DNA of 64,000 nt from contig NZ_VAJM01000001.1 of NCBI RefSeq assembly GCF_005771675.1, positions 248,001 through 312,000 of the forward strand, in the 5' to 3' direction. This stretch comes from Hymenobacter jeollabukensis. Its GTDB lineage: Bacteria; Bacteroidota; Bacteroidia; Cytophagales; Hymenobacteraceae. The notes beneath the pieces were generated by a model that did no database searches, was not told the origin of the DNA, and saw only the letters and a list, made by a program, of their open reading frames with translations. The position numbers and the translations under genes are program-made. Shown here piece by piece: positions 59,247 to 64,000 of the stretch; within the stretch, counting starts at the first letter, position 1, and every line of letters starts with the position of its first letter.

Positions 59247-61517
59247 CTATTCGGTTTTGGTTTTCACTTTGGTTTTGTCGCCGGTGGCGTCCTTGGCTTT
59301 GCCGTCCAGTTCCCCGTTTTTGGTCGTGGTCTTGGTCTTGGAGTCGTCGGCGCCTTTGGTTTTCACCTTCACTTTGTCGCTGTCCTCGTCCACCTTGGTT
59401 TTCACCTTGGTGCCGTCGGCCGTTTTAGCCTTGGTTTTGCCGGGCTGCAGCGGGGCCGTGGTGCGGCTCGACGTGCCAGTGGTCGTAGTAGTCGTACCAG
59501 TAGTGGTGGTGGTGGCACCGCCGCCGGGGGTCGTCATTACGTCGTTGATGGTCTGGCCTTCCTTCAGAATCGGCTTGAATTCCACACGGCGGTTGAGCTG
59601 CATGTTCTCCGGCGAATCGTTCGGGGCAGCCGGGCGACGCTCGCCGTAGCTAACCGTTACCATGCGGGTATCCGTCACGCCATTCTTCTTCAGGAAGTTG
59701 AAGGCCGAGTTGGCGCGGTTCTGCCCAAGCACCATGTTGTACTCGTCGGTGTTACGCGAGTCGCAGTGGCCCTCGATGGAGATGTTCAGCCCGGGGTTCG
59801 ACTTCATGATGCCGGCCACGTTGTTCAGCTGCTTCACCGATTCAGGACGCAGGTTGTACTTGTCCGTATCGAAGTAAATCGGCTTCATGTTCACGCCCGC
59901 CAGGGAGGTCGTGTCCACGTACGGGATGTAGAAGTTCTTGGTGATGGTGGTCGAATCGTTCGTTACCACCGGTACGGCAAACTCCTCTGTCGTGATGTTC
60001 TTACCGTCTTTCGACAGCGCCACCTGGTACGAACGGCCCGACAGCACGTTCACCTGGTAGTTGCCCGAGTCGGGCTTGGTCACGTCGCGGAAGCTGATAA
60101 CCTCTTTCGAAGCCGTCTGCCCGTTGAACACCAGCTCTACCCCCGGAATGACCGTCGTCGAGTCGCGGGAGGAGAAGACCTTGCCCTTGATGTTGACGTT
60201 CTTGATGTAGTTGATGGTGTAGATGTCCTTTTCCCCGTAGCCGCCGATGCGGTACGACGACAGGTAGGCGTACGAGCCGTCGGGCGAAAGGCGGTAGTAG
60301 GTGTCATCGTCCGGCGTGTTCACCGGGTAGCCCATGTTTTCGGGGCGGCCCCAGGCGCGGGCCGCCTCGTCCCAGCTCGACTTGAAGATGTCGTAGCCGC
60401 CCATGGTGTTGTGACCACGCGAGGCGAAGTACATCGTCTTGCCGTCGCGGCTCAGGTAGGGGCTGTCGTCGTCGAACTTGGTGTTGATCTGGTTGCCGAT
60501 GCTCTTGGCCGGGCCCCAGTCGCCGCCGGGCTGGCGGGTGGCGTAGTATATGTCGAGGGTGTTGTCCTCGGAGTACTTGCTGGTCGAGAAGTAGATGGTC
60601 AGCCCGTCCGGGGTGATGTAAGCATCCGACTCGAAGGCTTTCGAGTTGATGTTACCGTTCAGCTTCTTCGGCTCCGACCAGTCAGCACCCGTCTTCTCCG
60701 AGTAGAAGATGTCGCCGTTCTCGTCGTTGCGGTACATCAGCAGCTTGGTGTCATTATCGAACACCTGAATCGAGGCGTCGTGACCCTTGCCGTTGAGCGC
60801 ACCCGACAGCGAGCGGGGCTTCTCCCACTCGTCTTCGCCCAGGCGCTTCGACTCGTAGATATCTTCGTAGTACTCGCCGTCGGCGGCTACTTTCTGCTTG
60901 CCGCTCGGGGTGGCGTTGTTTGGGTCGGCACCGCGGGCTTCGCCCGAGCGCGAGGTGAACAACAGCACTTTGTCGTCGGCCGAAATAACCGGGCTGTGCT
61001 CCGAGTACGAGGTATTCACCGTCGGCCCGAGGTTCTTCACGAAGATGTCCTTGGGCGAGTTGAACTGAATCTTAGCGTTTTTGGCGTGCTGAATCAGCTG
61101 GGCCAGCTGGGCTTTGCGGGTGTCCTTCTTCTTCAGCGTGGCGTTGTACGCTTGGAAGTGGGCAATGGCCTCGTCAAAGTTATAGTTCAGGTGGTCGACG
61201 CGGCCGAGCCAGTACTCAACGTCTTTCGAGACTTTCGGCTTCAGTTTCTGCGCCTTGTAGATGTAGTCGCTGGCCTTCTCCTTGTCGAACGACATGTACG
61301 AGATGCCGGCCCGGAACAGCGCCAGGGCGTTGTTGGGGTCTTTGGCCAGTACTTGCTCGTAGTAGGGAATGGCGGCGCGGTAGTTCTCCTGGTCAAAGAA
61401 CTTATTGGCGGTCTTGAGTTGCTTTCGGGTGCCTTGGGCCATCGAAGGCTGAGCCACCGCAGCAGTCAGGGCCATGGCCACCGAAGCCTGTAGTAACCTT
61501 CTGACGAAGTTGTCCAT
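59247..61517 (-). CDS. OmpA-family protein with TPR and PD40 propeller (PorE-like)
   Basis: The 756-residue protein has a signal peptide ending SMAQ, TPR repeats (about 30-150: KTANKFFDQENYRAAIPYYEQ), PD40/beta-propeller repeats (200-410: SPVISADDKVLLFTSRSG, SPDGSYAYLSSYRIGG), a carboxypeptidase-regulatory-like domain (410-500) and an OmpA peptidoglycan-binding domain (535-640: ISIEGHCDSRN, GQNRANSAFNFL), followed by a Thr/Lys/Asp-rich tail. PorE of Porphyromonas has this domain order but is a lipoprotein; here no lipobox is present. It probably links a secretion or envelope complex to peptidoglycan. Confidence 0.85.
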   Translation of the reverse strand: MDNFVRRLLQASVAMALTAAVAQPSMAQGTRKQLKTANKFFDQENYRAAIPYYEQVLAKDPNNALALFRAGISYMSFDKEKASDYIYKAQKLKPKVSKDVEYWLGRVDHLNYNFDEAIAHFQAYNATLKKKDTRKAQLAQLIQHAKNAKIQFNSPKDIFVKNLGPTVNTSYSEHSPVISADDKVLLFTSRSGEARGADPNNATPSGKQKVAADGEYYEDIYESKRLGEDEWEKPRSLSGALNGKGHDASIQVFDNDTKLLMYRNDENGDIFYSEKTGADWSEPKKLNGNINSKAFESDAYITPDGLTIYFSTSKYSEDNTLDIYYATRQPGGDWGPAKSIGNQINTKFDDDSPYLSRDGKTMYFASRGHNTMGGYDIFKSSWDEAARAWGRPENMGYPVNTPDDDTYYRLSPDGSYAYLSSYRIGGYGEKDIYTINYIKNVNIKGKVFSSRDSTTVIPGVELVFNGQTASKEVISFRDVTKPDSGNYQVNVLSGRSYQVALSKDGKNITTEEFAVPVVTNDSTTITKNFYIPYVDTTSLAGVNMKPIYFDTDKYNLRPESVKQLNNVAGIMKSNPGLNISIEGHCDSRNTDEYNMVLGQNRANSAFNFLKKNGVTDTRMVTVSYGERRPAAPNDSPENMQLNRRVEFKPILKEGQTINDVMTTPGGGATTTTTGTTTTTTGTSSRTTAPLQPGKTKAKTADGTKVKTKVDEDSDKVKVKTKGADDSKTKTTTKNGELDGKAKDATGDKTKVKTKTE

Positions 61518-62001
61518 TGGAAGGGGAGTTTGGAATATGGAGTTGCAGAGAAGGGTTGTGCGGTGCTTTGCGTACTCCCGAAAAACGGGGCTAGGGTTAG
61601 CAAAAGCGTCCCTATATACTCAAAAGCTGCCTTAAGGTTAGTTTGCCGTCGGGTAATTTTGCGGAGAAGCCGGCTCTTCTGTCGAAAGTCGGCTTCCTTC
61701 TAACCCCCGCGGAGACACCCGAAAACGGGTTTACCACGGGCAAAGATAAAAATTTTATAATACGACCTTCGCCGTATCCAATCCGCTGGCAAGCTGACAC
61801 CCAAGAGTTTCGTGATTTTGCCGCTTGCAAAAAAGTGTGAAAAACCCACTTGGAGCCGCACAAATATAGACGCACAATAATAATAGCAAGGGGGCCAGCC
61901 AAAAATTTAATACGAACCCAGAAAAAATAGGACTTCTAATCCCTAATCCGCGGCCCCGTACTTTTGCGGGCGTAATTCACCTAATTCAAGGCCCGGTAAA
62001 T
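61518..62001. other. Intergenic region with engB promoter
   Basis: An AT-rich, divergent promoter region between the OmpA-family gene and engB. TACTTTTG at 61959-61966 is a perfect -7 box for engB, 35 nt before its ATG. For the minus strand GCTTTTGC near 61594-61602 is a weak candidate. A minus ORF at 61612-61902 is judged non-coding because of its composition. Confidence 0.5.
61959..61966 (+). promoter_or_regulatory. -7 promoter element of engB
   Basis: TACTTTTG, perfect TAnnTTTG match, 35 nt upstream of the engB ATG. Confidence 0.6.
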
Positions 62002-62619
62002 ATGCACATTCGTGACGCCCGTTTTCTGACCAGCAACACCGAAGTAGCCAAGTGCCCGCCGGCCACGCTGCCCGAATATGCCTTTATCGGACGCTCCAAC
62101 GTGGGCAAATCCTCGCTGATCAATATGCTGACTGCCCGCACCGGGCTGGCCAAAACGTCATCGTTGCCGGGCAAAACCCAGCTGATCAACCATTTTATAA
62201 TTAACGAGCAGTGGTACCTAGTCGATTTGCCGGGCTACGGCTACGCCCGCGTGAGCAAGGAGTCGCGCGCCAAATGGCGCAAAATGATTTGGGCGTATTT
62301 GTCGAAGCGCGAAAATCTGACCTGCGTATTTGTGCTCATCGACTCGCGCCTGCCCCCGCAGCCCGTTGACCTGGAGTTTATTAGCGAATTGGGCGAGCGG
62401 GGCGTGCCGTTCGTGCTGGCCTTCACCAAGGCCGATAAGCAGTCGACCGGCAAAACCCAGCAGAACGTGGACGTGTTCCTGGCCAAGATGAGCGAAACCT
62501 GGGACGAATTGCCGCGCTGGTTTATCACTTCGGCCTCGGCCCGGGAGGGGCGCGACGCGGTGCTGGCCTTCATCGAGGAGGTGAACGGGCAGATGCGCGA
62601 AACGGAAGGGAATGCGTAG
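62002..62619 (+). CDS. engB: Ribosome biogenesis GTPase EngB (YsxC)
   Basis: The 205-residue GTPase has G1 GRSNVGKSSLINML, G2/G3 region KTQLINHF and DLPGYGYARVSKESRAKW, and G4 TKADKQSTG. EngB/YsxC assists 50S subunit assembly. It has its own promoter and is divergent from the OmpA-family gene. Confidence 0.96.
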   Translation: MHIRDARFLTSNTEVAKCPPATLPEYAFIGRSNVGKSSLINMLTARTGLAKTSSLPGKTQLINHFIINEQWYLVDLPGYGYARVSKESRAKWRKMIWAYLSKRENLTCVFVLIDSRLPPQPVDLEFISELGERGVPFVLAFTKADKQSTGKTQQNVDVFLAKMSETWDELPRWFITSASAREGRDAVLAFIEEVNGQMRETEGNA

Positions 62620-62697
62620 ATTGGCAGCGTAATTGCCAAGCCGGAACGCGCGCTGCGCACTCGTTTTGTTTCCTTCTCTTTTCCACCCCTCCTCACC

Positions 62698-63174
62698 ATG
62701 AAAAAGACCACCTTCACGCTGGCCCTGGCCCTGTCGGCGCTGGTTGCGCTGCCCGCCCTGGCTCAGCAGAAAGTGAAAGTGAAAACCGAAGGCACCGCGC
62801 CGGCTCCGGAAGTAGCCCCCGCGCAGGACCCGGTTACCAAAATTGCCACGGCCGCTCCGAAATCCATTCCCGTCGCCGAGTACTACGAAGGCGGGCAGCA
62901 GGCCATGTACGACTTCATCTACAAGGAGCTGAAGTACCCGCTGATGGCCCGTCGCAACCGCATTCAGGGCACCTGCATCGTGAGCTTTACCCTGACCCCG
63001 GACGGCACCATGAGCGGCGTGAAGCTCGTGAAGCAGGTCGGCGGCGGCACGGGCGAAGAAGCGCTGCGCCTGGTGAAGCTGCTGCAATTCAAGAAGCCCG
63101 AATACCCCATTCTGACCAGCCTGCCCATCAGCTTCAAGCTGGGCGCTGCCGGCGCCAACACGACCGCCGAATAA
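62698..63174 (+). CDS. Secreted protein with TonB C-terminal domain
   Basis: The 158-residue protein has a cleavable signal peptide (MKKTTFTLALALSALVALPALAQ), a short Pro/Ala-rich segment (KVKVKTEGTAPAPEVAPAQ) and a TonB C-terminal domain (MYDFIYKELKYPLMARRNRIQGTCIVSFTLTPDGTMSGVKLVKQVGG). A normal TonB keeps its TM anchor and Pro-rich spacer; this one is predicted to be released into the periplasm. It probably binds TonB boxes or another partner. It follows engB and precedes the DUF5606 gene. Confidence 0.85.
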   Translation: MKKTTFTLALALSALVALPALAQQKVKVKTEGTAPAPEVAPAQDPVTKIATAAPKSIPVAEYYEGGQQAMYDFIYKELKYPLMARRNRIQGTCIVSFTLTPDGTMSGVKLVKQVGGGTGEEALRLVKLLQFKKPEYPILTSLPISFKLGAAGANTTAE

Positions 63175-63210
63175 CCCCGCTTTTTTCTCACATCCCATTC
63201 CCCGCTCTTT

Positions 63211-63753
63211 ATGCCCTACGACCTGAGGGAAATTGCCGCCATCAGCGGTATGCCCGGCCTCTACCGCCTCGTGCGCCCCGCCAACAACGGTGTGCTGGTG
63301 GAAACCCTGGACCCGCAGGCCCGCCGCTCCGTAGCTTCGGCCCGCAACAAAGTTTCGCTGCTGCACGAAATCAGCATCTACACCGAAGACCCGGACTACA
63401 CCGTGCCGCTGACGGAGGTGTTTGACCGCATCTACCAGAAGCACGGCCAACAGCTGCCCGTGACCAACAAGTCGACCGACAAGGAGCTGACCGGCTTCCT
63501 GGGCGACATCATTCCCGACTTCGACCGCCAGCGCGTGTACCTCTCCGATATCAAGAAACTGGTATCGTGGTACGCGGCCGTGAGCAGCCGCCTGCCCTAC
63601 CAGGAAGCGGCCGCCGAAGACGCTGGCTCGACGGATGAGCTGAGCACCGGCGGCGCCGTGCCCACCCAGTCGACGGAGGCCGATGACGCGGCCGGCAGCC
63701 CCGAAGCCGCCACGGAAGATAAGCCCAAGCGCAAGAGCAAGAAGGCAGAGTAA
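63211..63753 (+). CDS. DUF5606 domain protein
   Basis: The 180-residue cytoplasmic protein has a conserved N-terminal part matching DUF5606, a Bacteroidota family (MPYDLREIAAISGMPGLYRLV, RSVASARNKVSLLHEISIYTED, PDFDRQRVYLSDIKKLVSWY), and an acidic, Ser/Thr/Ala-rich disordered tail ending in KPKRKSKKAE. Function unknown. A strong terminator follows. Confidence 0.85.
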   Translation: MPYDLREIAAISGMPGLYRLVRPANNGVLVETLDPQARRSVASARNKVSLLHEISIYTEDPDYTVPLTEVFDRIYQKHGQQLPVTNKSTDKELTGFLGDIIPDFDRQRVYLSDIKKLVSWYAAVSSRLPYQEAAAEDAGSTDELSTGGAVPTQSTEADDAAGSPEAATEDKPKRKSKKAE

Positions 63754-63770
63754 TCAGGCCTGACTCGCAC

Positions 63771-63806
63771 AAAAAAGCCCCGCTGATTGCTCAGCGGGGC
63801 TTTTTT
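63771..63806. terminator. Bidirectional intrinsic terminator
   Basis: The stem AAAAAAGCCCCGCTGA (63771-63786) / TCAGCGGGGCTTTTTT (63791-63806) with a TTGC loop serves the DUF5606 gene on plus and fbp on minus. Confidence 0.92.
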
Positions 63807-63877
63807 ATTGTGTTTCATGATGACCCATCAGGTCGGGCGCAGCCGAGGCACGACGGGCTTATCGCGCTGTTGCCGGC

Positions 63878-64000
63878 CTACGCCTCGCGGGCGGCTACGG
63901 CTTCGGCGGGCTCGGGCGAGAGGAAGGACTCGGCTTTGTCGACCAGCTCCGTCGAGCCGATGTAGAGCGGGCAGCGCTGGTGCAGCGAGGTCGGCTCGAT
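63878..64000 (-). CDS. fbp: Fructose-1,6-bisphosphatase class I, C-terminal fragment
   Basis: Only the last 40 codons lie in the window. They read IEPTSLHQRCPLYIGSTELV then DKAESFLSPEPAEAVAAREA and a stop, which matches the C-terminus of class I fructose-1,6-bisphosphatase (EPTSLHQRxPLxIGS). The gene continues beyond base 64000. It is transcribed toward the terminator at 63771-63806. The enzyme is the key step of gluconeogenesis. Confidence 0.8.
   Translation of the reverse strand: MEPTSLHQRCPLYIGSTELVDKAESFLSPEPAEAVAAREA

Overview
The window is GC-rich chromosomal DNA from a Bacteroidota bacterium, most likely a Hymenobacter-like member of the Cytophagales. The evidence is the fused lpxC/fabZ gene, the type IX secretion genes porX and porT plus a PorE-like OmpA protein, several Bacteroidota-restricted families (DUF2851, DUF4197, DUF5606), and repeated use of the Bacteroidota -7 promoter element TAnnTTTG with few Shine-Dalgarno sequences. 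I found no rRNA, tRNA, CRISPR array, prophage or insertion sequence. Coding content is mostly housekeeping; the less familiar material lies in a few small operons and in the intergenic DNA.

Layout. 1-3.7 kb: a TonB-dependent receptor and a small lipoprotein behind a ModE-like regulator, with a ModE-type operator overlapping the receptor promoter. 4-9.5 kb: two paralogous GT-C membrane glycosyltransferases around a HAD phosphatase and a UbiA enzyme resembling decaprenyl-phosphate phosphoribosyltransferase. 9.7-10.7 kb: two small secreted proteins resembling TonB-receptor plug fragments. 10.8-12.3 kb: porX. 12.7-18.4 kb: HD-domain protein, lpxD, lpxC/fabZ, lpxA and an ABC ATPase. 18.6-24 kb: Asp-rich protein, two DUF4197 proteins, cinA, an E2 acyltransferase and a small membrane protein. 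24.4-31.7 kb: valS, a nitrilase paired with a PP-loop sugar amidotransferase, ferredoxin, LuxC-like acyl-CoA reductase and a small protein. 31.9-38.9 kb: nucleoside phosphorylase, an unknown protein, trhO, a NeuD-like acetyltransferase, a GT-C-like protein, DUF2851 and a Sel1 protein. 39-46.8 kb: lolA, ftsK, a DUF6044-like protein, a tandem-repeat spacer, xerD and a lipoprotein. 47-52 kb: aroQ, a class V aminotransferase, a MarC protein, rnhA, trmN6 and a small Cys-rich protein behind a promoter flanked by palindromes. 52.3-64 kb: an ABC pair, a saccharopine-dehydrogenase-like enzyme, cdd, an esterase, an SDR, porT, ubiE, the PorE-like protein, engB, a secreted TonB C-terminal-domain protein, DUF5606 and the 3' end of fbp.

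How the genes work together. The lpx cluster starts lipid A synthesis; lolA, porT, porX, the OmpA protein and the TonB-related proteins all serve the outer membrane. The 4-9.5 kb cluster can be read as a route to a polyprenyl-phosphate-linked pentose and its transfer by GT-C enzymes. The nitrilase and amidotransferase can be read as a split glutaminase/synthetase pair that aminates a surface sugar.

The intergenic DNA is unusual. About thirteen long inverted repeats lie between genes, most of them directly 3' of a gene. One family (about 180 bp, arms beginning GTCATTGCGAGCG) has four copies, some nesting an intrinsic terminator; a sister subfamily brackets the MarC gene. Others have the same architecture but unrelated arms built from short near-repeated words. 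A pair of abutting 20-nt and 21-nt tandem arrays lies upstream of the DUF6044-like gene.
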